Below, one piece after another: positions 25,921 to 40,480 of a stretch of DNA of 64,000 nt. The notes beneath the pieces were generated by a model. The model saw only the letters and a program-made list of their open reading frames with translations. It did no database searches and was not told where the DNA came from. The DNA is from Mantis religiosa (lineage: Eukaryota; Arthropoda; Insecta; Mantodea; Mantidae). The DNA is taken from assembly GCA_030765055.1 (NCBI GenBank), contig JAUKNK010000152.1:2027501-2091500 (forward strand), in the 5' to 3' direction. A program made the position numbers and the translations under genes. The first letter of the stretch is position 1. The number at the start of each line of letters is the position of its first letter.

Positions 25921-28900
25921 ACTAAAGGAAGATCGGTAGAAAGACGAAGAGAGATCCGGACTGAACTGATATTAGATTGGAACGTGCAAAGATATAATAA
26001 CTAAAGGAAGATCGGTAGAAAGACAAAGAGAGATCCGGACTGAACAAATATTAGATCGGAACGTGCAAAGATATAATAACTAAAGGAAGATCGGTAGAAA
26101 GACAATGAGAGATCCGGACTGAACTGATATTAGATCGGAACGTGCAAAGATATAATAACTAAAGGAAGATCCGTAGAAAGAAAAAGAGAGACCCGGACTG
26201 AACAAATATTAGATCGGAACGAGCAAAGATATAAAAACCAAAGGAAGATCGGTAGAAAGACAAAGAGAGATCCGGACTGAACTGATATTAGATCGGAACG
26301 TGCAAAGATATAATAACTAAAGGAAGATCGGTAAAAAGACAAAGAGAGATCCGGAGTGAACAAATATTAGATCGGAACGTGCAAAGATATAATAACTAAA
26401 GGAAGATCAGTAGAAAGACAAAGAGAGACCCGGACTCAACAAATATTAGATCGGAACCTGCAAAGATGTAATAACTAAAGGAAGATCGGTAGAACGACAA
26501 AGAGAGACCCGGACTCAACAAATATTAGATCGGAACGTGCAAAGATGTAATAACTAAAGGAAGATCGGTAGAACGACAAAGAGAGACCCGGACTGAACTG
26601 ATATTAGATCGGATCGAGCAATGATTTAATAACTAAAGGAAGATCGGTAGAACGACAAAGAGGGACCCGGACTCAACAAATATTAGATCGGAACGTGCTA
26701 AGATGTAATAACTAAAGGAAGATCGGTAGAATGACAAAGAGAGATCCGGACTCAACAAATATTAGATCGGAACCTGCAAAGATGTAATAACTAAAGGAAG
26801 ATCGGTAGAACGACAAAGAGAGACCCGGACTCAACAAATATTAGATCGGAACGTGCAAAGATGTAATAACTAAAGGAAGATCGGTAGAACGACAAAGAGA
26901 GACCCGGACTCAACAAATATTAAATCGGAACGAGCAAAGCTGTAATAACTAAAGGAAGATTGGTAGAAAGACAAAGAGAGATCCGGACTGAACAAATATT
27001 AGATCGGAACGAGCAAAGTTATAATAACTAAGGGAAGATCGGTGGAAAGACAAAGAGAGATCCGGACTGAACAAATATTAGATCGGAACGAGCAAAGATA
27101 TAATAACTACAGGAAGATCGGTGGAAAGACAAAGAGAGACCCGGACTGAACAAATATTAGATCGGAACGAGCAAAGATATAATAACTAAGGGAAGATCGG
27201 TAGAAAGACAAAGAGAGATCCGGACTGAACTAATATTAGATCTGAACAAGCAAAGATATAATAAATAAAGGAAGATCGGTAGAACGACAAAGAGAGATCC
27301 GGACTGAACTGATATTAGATCGGAACGAGCAAAGATGTAATAACTAAAGGAAGATCGGTAGAAAGACAAAGAGAGATCCGGACTGAACAAATATTAGATC
27401 GGAACGAGCAAAGTTATAATAACTAAGGGAAGATCGGTGGAAAGACAAAGAGAGATCCGGACTGAACAAATATTAGATCGGAACGAGCAAAGATATAATA
27501 ACTACAGGAAGATCGGTGGAAAGACAAAGAGAGATCCGGACTGAACAAATATTACATGGGAACGAGCAAAGATATAATAACTAAAGGAAGATCGGTAGAA
27601 AGACAAAGAGAGATCCGGGCTGAACAAATATTAGATCGGAACGAGCAAAGATATAATAACTAAAGGAAGATCGTTAGAAAGACAAAGAGAGATCCGGACT
27701 GAACAAATATTAGATCGGAATGAGCAAAGATATAATAACTACAGGAAGATAAGTTGAAAGACAAAGAGAGATCCGGATTGAACAAATATTAGATCGGAAC
27801 GAGCAAAGATATAATAACTAAAGGAAGATCGGTAGAAAGACAAAGAGAGATCCGGACTGAACAAATATTAGATCGGAACGAGCAAAGATGTAATAACTAA
27901 AGGAAGATTGGTAGAAAGACAAACAGAGATCCGCACTGAACAAATATAAGATCGGAACGAGCAAAGCTGTAATAACTAAAGGAAGATCGGTAGAAAGACA
28001 AAGACAGATCCGGACTGAACAGGTATTAGATCCGAACGTGCAAAGATATAATAACTAAAGGAAGATCGGTAGAAAGACAAAGAGAGATCCGGACTGAACA
28101 AATATAAGATCGGAACGAGCAAAGATATAATAACCAAAGGAAGATCGGTAGAAAGACAAAGAGAGACCCGGACTGAACAAATATTAGATCGGAACGAGCA
28201 AAGATATAATAACCAAAGGGAGATCGGTAGAAAGACAAAGAGAGATCCGGACTGAACAAATATAAGATCGGAACGAGCAAAGATATAATAACCAAAGGAA
28301 GATCGGTAGAAAGACAAAGAGAGATCCGGACTGAACTGATATTAGATCGGAAGGAGCAAAAATATAATAACTAAAGGAAGATCGGTAGAAAGACAAAGAG
28401 AGATCAGGACTGAACAAATATTAGATCGGAACGAGCAAAGATATAATAACTAAAGGAAGATCGGTGGAAAGACAAAGAGAGATCCGGACTGAATAAATAT
28501 TAGATCGGAACGAGCAAACATATAATAACTAAAGGAAGATCGGTGGAAAGACAAAGAGAGATCCGGACTGAACAAATATTAGATCGGAACGAGCAAAGAT
28601 ATAGTAACTAAAGGAAGATCGGTAGAAAGACAAAGAGAGACCCGGACTGAACAGATATTAGATCGGAACGAGCAAAGATATAATAACTAAAGGAAATCGG
28701 TAGAGAGACAAAGAGAGATCCGGACTGAACAAATATTAGATCGGAACGAGCAAAGATGTAATAAATAAAGGAAGATCGGTAGAAAGACAAAGAGAGACCC
28801 GGACTGAACTGATATTAGATCGGAACGAGCAATGATATAATAACTAAAGGAGGATCGGTAGAACGACAAAGAGAGATCCGGACTGAACAAATATTAGATC

Positions 28901-31320
28901 GGAACGTGCAAAGATATAATAACTAAAGGAAGATCGGTAGAAAGACAAAGAGAGATCCGGACTGAACAAATATTAGATCGGAACGAGCAAAGATATAATA
29001 ACTAAAGGAAGATCAGTAGAAAGACAAAGAGAGACCCGGACTGAACAAATATTAGATCGGAACGAGCAAAGATATAATAACTAAAGGAAGATCGGTAGAA
29101 AGACAAAGAGAGATCCGGACTGAACAAATATTAGTTCGGAACAAGCAAAGATATAATAACTAAAGGAAAATCGGTAGAAAGACAAAGAGAGATCCGGACT
29201 GAACAAATATTAGATCGGAACGAGCAAAGATATAATAACTAAAGGAAGATCGGTAGAAAGACAAAGAGAGACCCGGACTGAACAAATATTAGATCGGAAC
29301 GAGCAAAGATATAATAACTAAAGGAAGATCGGTAGAAAGACAAAGAGAGACCCGGACTGAACAAATATTAGATCGGAACGAGCAAAGATATAATAACTAA
29401 AGGAAGATCGGTAGAAAGACAAAGAGAGACCCGGACTGAACAAATATTAGATCGGAACGAGCAAAGATATAATAACTAAGGGAAGATCGGTAGAAAGACA
29501 AAGAGAGATCCGGACTGAACAAATATTAGATCGGAACCAGCAAAGATATAATAACTAAAGGAAGATCGGTGGAAAGACAAAGAGAGACCCGGACTGAACA
29601 AATATTAGATCGGAACGAGCTAAGATATAATTACTAAAGGAAGATCGGTAGAAAGACAAAGAGAGATCCGGTTTGAACAAATATTAGATCGGAACGAGCA
29701 AAGATATAATAACTAAAGGAAGATCGGTAGAAAGACAAAGAGAGATCCGGACTGAACAAATATTAGATCGGAACGAGCAAAGATATAATAACTACAGGAA
29801 GATAAGTTGAAAGACAAAGAGAGATCCGGACTGAACAAATATTAGATCTGAACGAGCAAAGATATAATAACTAAAGGAAGATTGGTAGAAAGACAAAGAG
29901 AGATCCGGACTGAACAGATATTAGATCGGAACGAGCAAAGATGTACTAACTAAAGGAAGATTGGTAGTAAGACAAACAGAGATCCGCACTGAACAAATAT
30001 AAGATCGGAACGAGCAAAGCTGTAATAACTAAAGGAAGATTGGTAGAAAGACAAACAGAGATCCGGACTGAACAAATATTAGATCGGATCGAGCAAAGAT
30101 GTAATAACTAAAGGAAGATTGGTAGAAAGACAAACAGAGATCCGCACTGAACAAATATAAGATCGGAACGAGCAAAGCTGTAATAACTAAAGGAAGATTG
30201 GTAGAAAGACAAAGAAAGACCCGGACTGAACAGGTATTAGATCCGAACGTGCAAAGATATAATAACTAAAGGAAGATTGGTGGAAAGACAAAGAGAGACC
30301 CGTACTGAACAGATATTAGATCCGAACGTGCAAAGATATAATAACTAAAGGAAGATGGGTAGAAAGGCAAAGAGAGATCCGGACAGAACAGGTATTAGAT
30401 CCGAACGTGCAAAGACATAATAACTAAAGGAAGATCGGTAGAAAGACAAAGTGAGATCCGGACTGAACAGATATTAGATCGGAACGAGCAAAGATATAAT
30501 AACTAAAGGAAGATCGGTAGAAAGACAAAGAGAGACCCGGACTGCACAAATATTATATCGGAACGAGCAAAGATATAATAACAAAAGGAAGATCGGTAGA
30601 AAGACAAAGAGAGACCCGGACTGAACAAATATTAGATCGGAACGAGCAAAGATATAATAACCAAAGGAAGATCGGTAGAAAGACAAAGAGAGATCATGAC
30701 TGAACAAATATAAGATCGGAACGAGCAAAGATATAATAACCAAAGGAAGATCGGTAGAAAGACAAAGAGAGATCCGGACTGAACTGATATTAGATCGGAA
30801 GGAGCAAATATATAATAACTAAAGGAAGACCGGTAGAAAGACAAAGAGAGGTAGGACTGAACAAATATAAGATCGGAACGAGCAAAGATATAATAACCAA
30901 AGGAAGATCGGTAGAAAGACAAAGAGAGACCCTGACTGAACAAATATTAGATCGGAACGAGCAAAGATATAATAACCAAAGGAAGATCGGTAGAAAGACA
31001 AAGAGAGACCCGGACTGAACAAATATTAGATTGGAACGAGCAAAGATATAATAACCAAAGGAAGATCGGTAGAAAGACAAAGAGAGATCCGGACTGAACA
31101 AATATAAGATCGGAACGAGCAAAGATATAATAACCAAAGGAAGATCGGTAGAAAGACAAAGAGAGATCCGGACTGAACTGATATTAGATCGGAAGGAGCA
31201 AAAATATAATAACTAAAGGAAGATCGGTAGAAAGACAAAGAGAGGTCCGGACTGAACAAATATAAGATCGGAACGAGCAAAGATATAATAACCAAAGGAA
31301 GATCGGTAGAAAGACAAAGA
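25921..31320 (+). repeat. Block C: remainder of the 9160-bp unit
   Basis: Monomers here lean to ACGAGC/CTGAACAAAT types, with distinct marker monomers: CTACAGGAAGATAAGTTG (27738, 29794), GCAAAGCTGTAATAAC (27960, 30013), AGGTATTAGATCCGAACG (28022, 30233), AAAGGAAATCGG (28690) and a run with ATAATAACCAAAGG (28130-31290). The CCAAAGG variant turns the usual minus-strand TAG into TGG, which opens longer reading frames in this block. The segment recurs twice more at 9160-bp steps, and in a diverged form at 60339-62680. Confidence 0.85.
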
Positions 31321-34300
31321 GAGACCCGGACTCAACAAATATTAGATCGGAACCTGCAAAGATGTAATAACTAAAGGAAGATCGGTAGAACGACAAAGAG
31401 AGACCCGGACTCAACAAATATTAGATCGGAACGTGCAAAGATATAATAACTAAAGGAAGATCGGTAGAAAGACAAAGAGAGACCCAGACTGAACTGATAT
31501 TAGATCGGAACGTGCAAAGATATAATAACTAAAGGAAGATCGGTAGAAAGACAAAGAGAGACCCGGACTGAACTGATATTAGATCGGATCGAGCAATGAT
31601 TTAATAACTAAAGGAATATCGGTAGAACGACAAAGAGAGACCCGGACTCAACAAATATTAGATCGGAACGTGCTAAGATGTAATAACTAAAGGAAGATCG
31701 GTAGAATGACAAAGAGAGATCCGGACTCAACAAATATTAGATCGGAACCTGCAAAGATGTAATAACTAAAGGAAGATCGGTAGAACGACAAAGAGAGACC
31801 CGGACTCAACAAATATTAGATCGGAACGTGCAAAGATGTAATAACTAAAGGAAGATCGGTAGAACGACAAAGAGAGACCCGGACTCAACAAATATTAAAT
31901 CGGAACGAGCAAAGCTGTAATAACTAAAGGAAGATTGGTAGAAAGACAAAGAGAGATCCGGACTGAACAGGTATTAGATCCGAACGTGCAAAGATATAAT
32001 AACTAAAGGAAGATCGGTAGAAAGACAAAGTGAGATCCGGACTGAACAGATATTAGATCGGAACGAGCAAAGATATAATAACTAAAGAGAGATCGGTAGA
32101 AAGACAAACAGAGATCCGGACTGAACAAATATTATATCGGAACGAGCAAAGATATAATAACTAAGGAAGATCGGTAGAAAGACAAACAGAGATCCGGACT
32201 GAGCAAATATTAGATCGGAACGTGCAAAGATATAATTACTAAAGGAAGATCGGTAGAAAGACAAACAGAGATCCAGACTGAACAAATATTAGATCGGAAC
32301 GAGCAAAGATGTAATAACTAAAGGAAGATCGGTAGAAAGACAAAGAGAGACCCGGACTGAACAAATACTAGATCGGAACGTGCAAAGATATAATAACTAA
32401 AGGAAGATCGGTAGAAAGACAAAGAGAGATCCGGACTGAACTGATATTAGATCGGAACGTGCAAAGATATAATAACTAAGGGAAGATCGGTAGAAAGACA
32501 AAGAGAGATCCGGACTGAACAAATATTAGATCGGAACGAGCAAAGATATAATAACTAAGGGAAGATCGGTAGAAAGACAAAGAGAGATCCGGACTGAACA
32601 AATATTAGATCGGAACGTGCAAAGATATAATAACTAAAGGAAGATCGGTAGAAAGACAAAGAGAGATCCGGACTGAACTGATATTAGATCGGAACGTGCA
32701 AAGATATAATAACTAAGGGAAGATCGGTAGAAAGACAAAGAGAGATCCAGACTGAACAAATATTAGATCGGAACGTGCAAAGATATAATAACTAAAGGAA
32801 GATCGGTAGAAAGACAAAGAGAGATCCGGACTGAACTGATATTAGATCGGAACGTGCAAAGATATAATAACTAAGGGAAGATCGGTAGAAAGACAAAGAG
32901 AGATCCGGACTGAACAAATATTAGATCGGAAGGTGCAAAGATATAATAACTAAAGGAAGATCGGTAGAAAGACAAAGAGAGACCCGGACTGAACAAATAT
33001 TAGATCGGAACGTGCAAAGATATAATAACTAAAGGAAGATCGGTAGAAAGAAAAAGAGAGATCCGGACTGAACAAATATTAGATCGGAACGAGCAAAGAT
33101 ATAAAAACCAAAGGAAGATCGGTAGAAAGACAACGAGAGATCCGGACTGAACTGATATTAGATCGGAACGTGCAAAGATATAATAACTAAAGGAAGATCG
33201 GTAGAAAGACAAAGAGAGATCCGGAGTGAACAAATATTGGATCGGAACGTGCAAAGATATAATAACTAAAGGAAGATCGGTAGAAAGACAAAGAGAGACC
33301 CGGACTGAACTGATATTAGATCGGAACGTGCAAAGATATAATAACTAAAGGAAGATCGGTAGAAAGACAAAGAGAGACCCAGACTGAACTGATATTAGAT
33401 CGGAACGTGCAAAGATATAATAACTAAAGGAAGATGGTAGAAAGACAAAGAGAGATCCGGAGTGAACAAATATTGGATCGGAACGTGCAAAGATATAATA
33501 ACTAAAGGAAGATCGGTAGAAAGACAAAGAGAGACCCGGACTGAACTGATATTAGATTGCAACGTGCAAAGATATAATAACTAAAGGAAGATCGGTAGAA
33601 AGACAAAGAGAGACCCGGACTGAACTGATATTAGATCGGAACGTGCAAAGATATAATAACTAAAGGAAGATCGGTAGAAAGACAAAGAGAGACCCAGACT
33701 GAACTGATATTAGATCGGAACGTGCAAAGATATAATAACTAAAGGAAGATCGGTAGAAAGACAAAGAGAGACCCGGACTGAACTGATATTAGATCGGAAC
33801 GTGCAAAGATATAATAACTAAAGGAAGATCGGTAGAAAGACAAAGAGAGACCCGGACTGAACTGATATTAGATCGGAACGTGCAAAGATATAATAACTAA
33901 AGGAAGATCGGTAGAAAGACAAAGAGAGACCCAGACTGAACTGATATTAGATCGGAACGTGCAAAGATATAATAACTAAAGGAAGATCGGTAGAAAGACA
34001 AAGAGAGACCCGGACTGAACTGATATTAGATCGGAACGTGCAAAGATATAATAACTAAAGGAAGATCGGTAGAAAGACAAAGAGAGACCCAGACTGAACT
34101 GATATTAGATCGGAACGTGCAAAGATATAATAACTAAAGGAAGATCGGTAGAGAGACAAAGAGAGACCCGGACTGAACTGATATTAGATCGGAACGTGCA
34201 AAGATATAATAACTAAAGGAAGATCGGTAGAAAGGCAAAGAGAGACCCGGACTGAACTGATATTAGATCGGAGCGTGCAAAGATATAATAACTAAAGGAA

Positions 34301-37300
34301 GATCGGTAGAAAGACAAAGAGAGACCCAGACTGAACTGATATTAGATCGGAACGTGCAAAGATATAATAACTAAAGGAAGATCGGTAGAAAGACAAAGAG
34401 AGACCCGGACTGAACTGATATTCGATCGGAACGTGCAAAGATATTATAACTAAAGGAAGATCGGTAGAAAGACAAAGAGAGACCCGGACTGAACAAATAT
34501 TAGATCGGAACGTGCAAAGATATAATAACTAAAGGAAGATCGGTAGAAAGACAAAGAGAGACCCAGACTGAACTGATATTAGATCGGAACGTGCAAAGAT
34601 ATAATAACTAAAGGAAGATCGGTGGAAAGACAAAGAGAGACCCGGACTGAACTGATATTAGATCGGAACGTGCAAAGATATAATAACTAAAGGAAGATCG
34701 GTAGAAAGACAAAGAGAGACCCAGACTGAACAAATATTAGATCGGAACGAGCAAAGCTATAATAACTAAAGGAAGATCGGTAGAAAGACAAAGAGAGACC
34801 CGGACTGAACATATATTAGATCGGAACGTGCAAAGATATAATAACTAAAGGAAGATCGGTAGAAAGACAAAGAGAGACCCGGACTGAACAAATATTAGAT
34901 CGGAACGTGCAAAGATATAATAACTAAAGGAAGATCGGTAGAAAGACAAAGAGAGACCCAGACTGAACAAATATTAGATCGGAACGAGCAAAGCTATAAT
35001 AACTAAAGGAAGATCGGTAGAAAGACAAAGAGAGAACCGGACTGAACTGATATTAGATCGGAACGTGCAAAGATATAATAACTAAAGGAAGATCGGTAGA
35101 AAGACGAAGAGAGATCCGGACTGAACTGATATTAGATTGGAACGTGCAAAGATATAATAACTAAAGGAAGATCGGTAGAAAGACAAAGAGAGATCCGGAC
35201 TGAACAAATATTAGATCGGAACGTGCAAAGATATAATAACTAAAGGAAGATCGGTAGAAAGACAATGAGAGATCCGGACTGAACTGATATTAGATCGGAA
35301 CGTGCAAAGATATAATAACTAAAGGAAGATCCGTAGAAAGAAAAAGAGAGACCCGGACTGAACAAATATTAGATCGGAACGAGCAAAGATATAAAAACCA
35401 AAGGAAGATCGGTAGAAAGACAAAGAGAGATCCGGACTGAACTGATATTAGATCGGAACGTGCAAAGATATAATAACTAAAGGAAGATCGGTAAAAAGAC
35501 AAAGAGAGATCCGGAGTGAACAAATATTAGATCGGAACGTGCAAAGATATAATAACTAAAGGAAGATCAGTAGAAAGACAAAGAGAGACCCGGACTCAAC
35601 AAATATTAGATCGGAACCTGCAAAGATGTAATAACTAAAGGAAGATCGGTAGAACGACAAAGAGAGACCCGGACTCAACAAATATTAGATCGGAACGTGC
35701 AAAGATGTAATAACTAAAGGAAGATCGGTAGAACGACAAAGAGAGACCCGGACTGAACTGATATTAGATCGGATCGAGCAATGATTTAATAACTAAAGGA
35801 AGATCGGTAGAACGACAAAGAGGGACCCGGACTCAACAAATATTAGATCGGAACGTGCTAAGATGTAATAACTAAAGGAAGATCGGTAGAATGACAAAGA
35901 GAGATCCGGACTCAACAAATATTAGATCGGAACCTGCAAAGATGTAATAACTAAAGGAAGATCGGTAGAACGACAAAGAGAGACCCGGACTCAACAAATA
36001 TTAGATCGGAACGTGCAAAGATGTAATAACTAAAGGAAGATCGGTAGAACGACAAAGAGAGACCCGGACTCAACAAATATTAAATCGGAACGAGCAAAGC
36101 TGTAATAACTAAAGGAAGATTGGTAGAAAGACAAAGAGAGATCCGGACTGAACAAATATTAGATCGGAACGAGCAAAGTTATAATAACTAAGGGAAGATC
36201 GGTGGAAAGACAAAGAGAGATCCGGACTGAACAAATATTAGATCGGAACGAGCAAAGATATAATAACTACAGGAAGATCGGTGGAAAGACAAAGAGAGAC
36301 CCGGACTGAACAAATATTAGATCGGAACGAGCAAAGATATAATAACTAAGGGAAGATCGGTAGAAAGACAAAGAGAGATCCGGACTGAACTAATATTAGA
36401 TCTGAACAAGCAAAGATATAATAAATAAAGGAAGATCGGTAGAACGACAAAGAGAGATCCGGACTGAACTGATATTAGATCGGAACGAGCAAAGATGTAA
36501 TAACTAAAGGAAGATCGGTAGAAAGACAAAGAGAGATCCGGACTGAACAAATATTAGATCGGAACGAGCAAAGTTATAATAACTAAGGGAAGATCGGTGG
36601 AAAGACAAAGAGAGATCCGGACTGAACAAATATTAGATCGGAACGAGCAAAGATATAATAACTACAGGAAGATCGGTGGAAAGACAAAGAGAGATCCGGA
36701 CTGAACAAATATTACATGGGAACGAGCAAAGATATAATAACTAAAGGAAGATCGGTAGAAAGACAAAGAGAGATCCGGGCTGAACAAATATTAGATCGGA
36801 ACGAGCAAAGATATAATAACTAAAGGAAGATCGTTAGAAAGACAAAGAGAGATCCGGACTGAACAAATATTAGATCGGAATGAGCAAAGATATAATAACT
36901 ACAGGAAGATAAGTTGAAAGACAAAGAGAGATCCGGATTGAACAAATATTAGATCGGAACGAGCAAAGATATAATAACTAAAGGAAGATCGGTAGAAAGA
37001 CAAAGAGAGATCCGGACTGAACAAATATTAGATCGGAACGAGCAAAGATGTAATAACTAAAGGAAGATTGGTAGAAAGACAAACAGAGATCCGCACTGAA
37101 CAAATATAAGATCGGAACGAGCAAAGCTGTAATAACTAAAGGAAGATCGGTAGAAAGACAAAGACAGATCCGGACTGAACAGGTATTAGATCCGAACGTG
37201 CAAAGATATAATAACTAAAGGAAGATCGGTAGAAAGACAAAGAGAGATCCGGACTGAACAAATATAAGATCGGAACGAGCAAAGATATAATAACCAAAGG

Positions 37301-40300
37301 AAGATCGGTAGAAAGACAAAGAGAGACCCGGACTGAACAAATATTAGATCGGAACGAGCAAAGATATAATAACCAAAGGGAGATCGGTAGAAAGACAAAG
37401 AGAGATCCGGACTGAACAAATATAAGATCGGAACGAGCAAAGATATAATAACCAAAGGAAGATCGGTAGAAAGACAAAGAGAGATCCGGACTGAACTGAT
37501 ATTAGATCGGAAGGAGCAAAAATATAATAACTAAAGGAAGATCGGTAGAAAGACAAAGAGAGATCAGGACTGAACAAATATTAGATCGGAACGAGCAAAG
37601 ATATAATAACTAAAGGAAGATCGGTGGAAAGACAAAGAGAGATCCGGACTGAATAAATATTAGATCGGAACGAGCAAACATATAATAACTAAAGGAAGAT
37701 CGGTGGAAAGACAAAGAGAGATCCGGACTGAACAAATATTAGATCGGAACGAGCAAAGATATAGTAACTAAAGGAAGATCGGTAGAAAGACAAAGAGAGA
37801 CCCGGACTGAACAGATATTAGATCGGAACGAGCAAAGATATAATAACTAAAGGAAATCGGTAGAGAGACAAAGAGAGATCCGGACTGAACAAATATTAGA
37901 TCGGAACGAGCAAAGATGTAATAAATAAAGGAAGATCGGTAGAAAGACAAAGAGAGACCCGGACTGAACTGATATTAGATCGGAACGAGCAATGATATAA
38001 TAACTAAAGGAGGATCGGTAGAACGACAAAGAGAGATCCGGACTGAACAAATATTAGATCGGAACGTGCAAAGATATAATAACTAAAGGAAGATCGGTAG
38101 AAAGACAAAGAGAGATCCGGACTGAACAAATATTAGATCGGAACGAGCAAAGATATAATAACTAAAGGAAGATCAGTAGAAAGACAAAGAGAGACCCGGA
38201 CTGAACAAATATTAGATCGGAACGAGCAAAGATATAATAACTAAAGGAAGATCGGTAGAAAGACAAAGAGAGATCCGGACTGAACAAATATTAGTTCGGA
38301 ACAAGCAAAGATATAATAACTAAAGGAAAATCGGTAGAAAGACAAAGAGAGATCCGGACTGAACAAATATTAGATCGGAACGAGCAAAGATATAATAACT
38401 AAAGGAAGATCGGTAGAAAGACAAAGAGAGACCCGGACTGAACAAATATTAGATCGGAACGAGCAAAGATATAATAACTAAAGGAAGATCGGTAGAAAGA
38501 CAAAGAGAGACCCGGACTGAACAAATATTAGATCGGAACGAGCAAAGATATAATAACTAAAGGAAGATCGGTAGAAAGACAAAGAGAGACCCGGACTGAA
38601 CAAATATTAGATCGGAACGAGCAAAGATATAATAACTAAGGGAAGATCGGTAGAAAGACAAAGAGAGATCCGGACTGAACAAATATTAGATCGGAACCAG
38701 CAAAGATATAATAACTAAAGGAAGATCGGTGGAAAGACAAAGAGAGACCCGGACTGAACAAATATTAGATCGGAACGAGCTAAGATATAATTACTAAAGG
38801 AAGATCGGTAGAAAGACAAAGAGAGATCCGGTTTGAACAAATATTAGATCGGAACGAGCAAAGATATAATAACTAAAGGAAGATCGGTAGAAAGACAAAG
38901 AGAGATCCGGACTGAACAAATATTAGATCGGAACGAGCAAAGATATAATAACTACAGGAAGATAAGTTGAAAGACAAAGAGAGATCCGGACTGAACAAAT
39001 ATTAGATCTGAACGAGCAAAGATATAATAACTAAAGGAAGATTGGTAGAAAGACAAAGAGAGATCCGGACTGAACAGATATTAGATCGGAACGAGCAAAG
39101 ATGTACTAACTAAAGGAAGATTGGTAGTAAGACAAACAGAGATCCGCACTGAACAAATATAAGATCGGAACGAGCAAAGCTGTAATAACTAAAGGAAGAT
39201 TGGTAGAAAGACAAACAGAGATCCGGACTGAACAAATATTAGATCGGATCGAGCAAAGATGTAATAACTAAAGGAAGATTGGTAGAAAGACAAACAGAGA
39301 TCCGCACTGAACAAATATAAGATCGGAACGAGCAAAGCTGTAATAACTAAAGGAAGATTGGTAGAAAGACAAAGAAAGACCCGGACTGAACAGGTATTAG
39401 ATCCGAACGTGCAAAGATATAATAACTAAAGGAAGATTGGTGGAAAGACAAAGAGAGACCCGTACTGAACAGATATTAGATCCGAACGTGCAAAGATATA
39501 ATAACTAAAGGAAGATGGGTAGAAAGGCAAAGAGAGATCCGGACAGAACAGGTATTAGATCCGAACGTGCAAAGACATAATAACTAAAGGAAGATCGGTA
39601 GAAAGACAAAGTGAGATCCGGACTGAACAGATATTAGATCGGAACGAGCAAAGATATAATAACTAAAGGAAGATCGGTAGAAAGACAAAGAGAGACCCGG
39701 ACTGCACAAATATTATATCGGAACGAGCAAAGATATAATAACAAAAGGAAGATCGGTAGAAAGACAAAGAGAGACCCGGACTGAACAAATATTAGATCGG
39801 AACGAGCAAAGATATAATAACCAAAGGAAGATCGGTAGAAAGACAAAGAGAGATCATGACTGAACAAATATAAGATCGGAACGAGCAAAGATATAATAAC
39901 CAAAGGAAGATCGGTAGAAAGACAAAGAGAGATCCGGACTGAACTGATATTAGATCGGAAGGAGCAAATATATAATAACTAAAGGAAGACCGGTAGAAAG
40001 ACAAAGAGAGGTAGGACTGAACAAATATAAGATCGGAACGAGCAAAGATATAATAACCAAAGGAAGATCGGTAGAAAGACAAAGAGAGACCCTGACTGAA
40101 CAAATATTAGATCGGAACGAGCAAAGATATAATAACCAAAGGAAGATCGGTAGAAAGACAAAGAGAGACCCGGACTGAACAAATATTAGATTGGAACGAG
40201 CAAAGATATAATAACCAAAGGAAGATCGGTAGAAAGACAAAGAGAGATCCGGACTGAACAAATATAAGATCGGAACGAGCAAAGATATAATAACCAAAGG

Positions 40301-40480
40301 AAGATCGGTAGAAAGACAAAGAGAGATCCGGACTGAACTGATATTAGATCGGAAGGAGCAAAAATATAATAACTAAAGGAAGATCGGTAGAAAGACAAAG
40401 AGAGGTCCGGACTGAACAAATATAAGATCGGAACGAGCAAAGATATAATAACCAAAGGAAGATCGGTAGAAAGACAAAGA
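31321..40480 (+). repeat. 9160-bp higher-order repeat, copy 2
   Basis: Nearly identical to copy 1 over its full length by visual comparison. The one substitution I can place is G at 34153 (TAGAGAGAC) against A in copy 1 and in the older block B at 19387. Copy 3 shares the G. This makes copies 2 and 3 sisters and copy 1 the more ancestral form. Confidence 0.93.

Larger units (their letters stand above)
22161..31320 (+). repeat. 9160-bp higher-order repeat, copy 1 (116 monomers)
   Basis: The sequence from GAGACCCGGACTCAAC at 22161 recurs at 31321 and 40481 with a constant spacing of 9160 bp (116 x 79 minus 4). The unit is composite: the right part of block A (1981 bp), block B (1779 bp) and block C (5400 bp). 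The base before the junction differs between copies (GATCAGTAG at 22141 against GATCGGTAG at 31301), which helps to place the boundary. At 24993 this copy has A where copies 2 and 3 have G. Confidence 0.93.
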
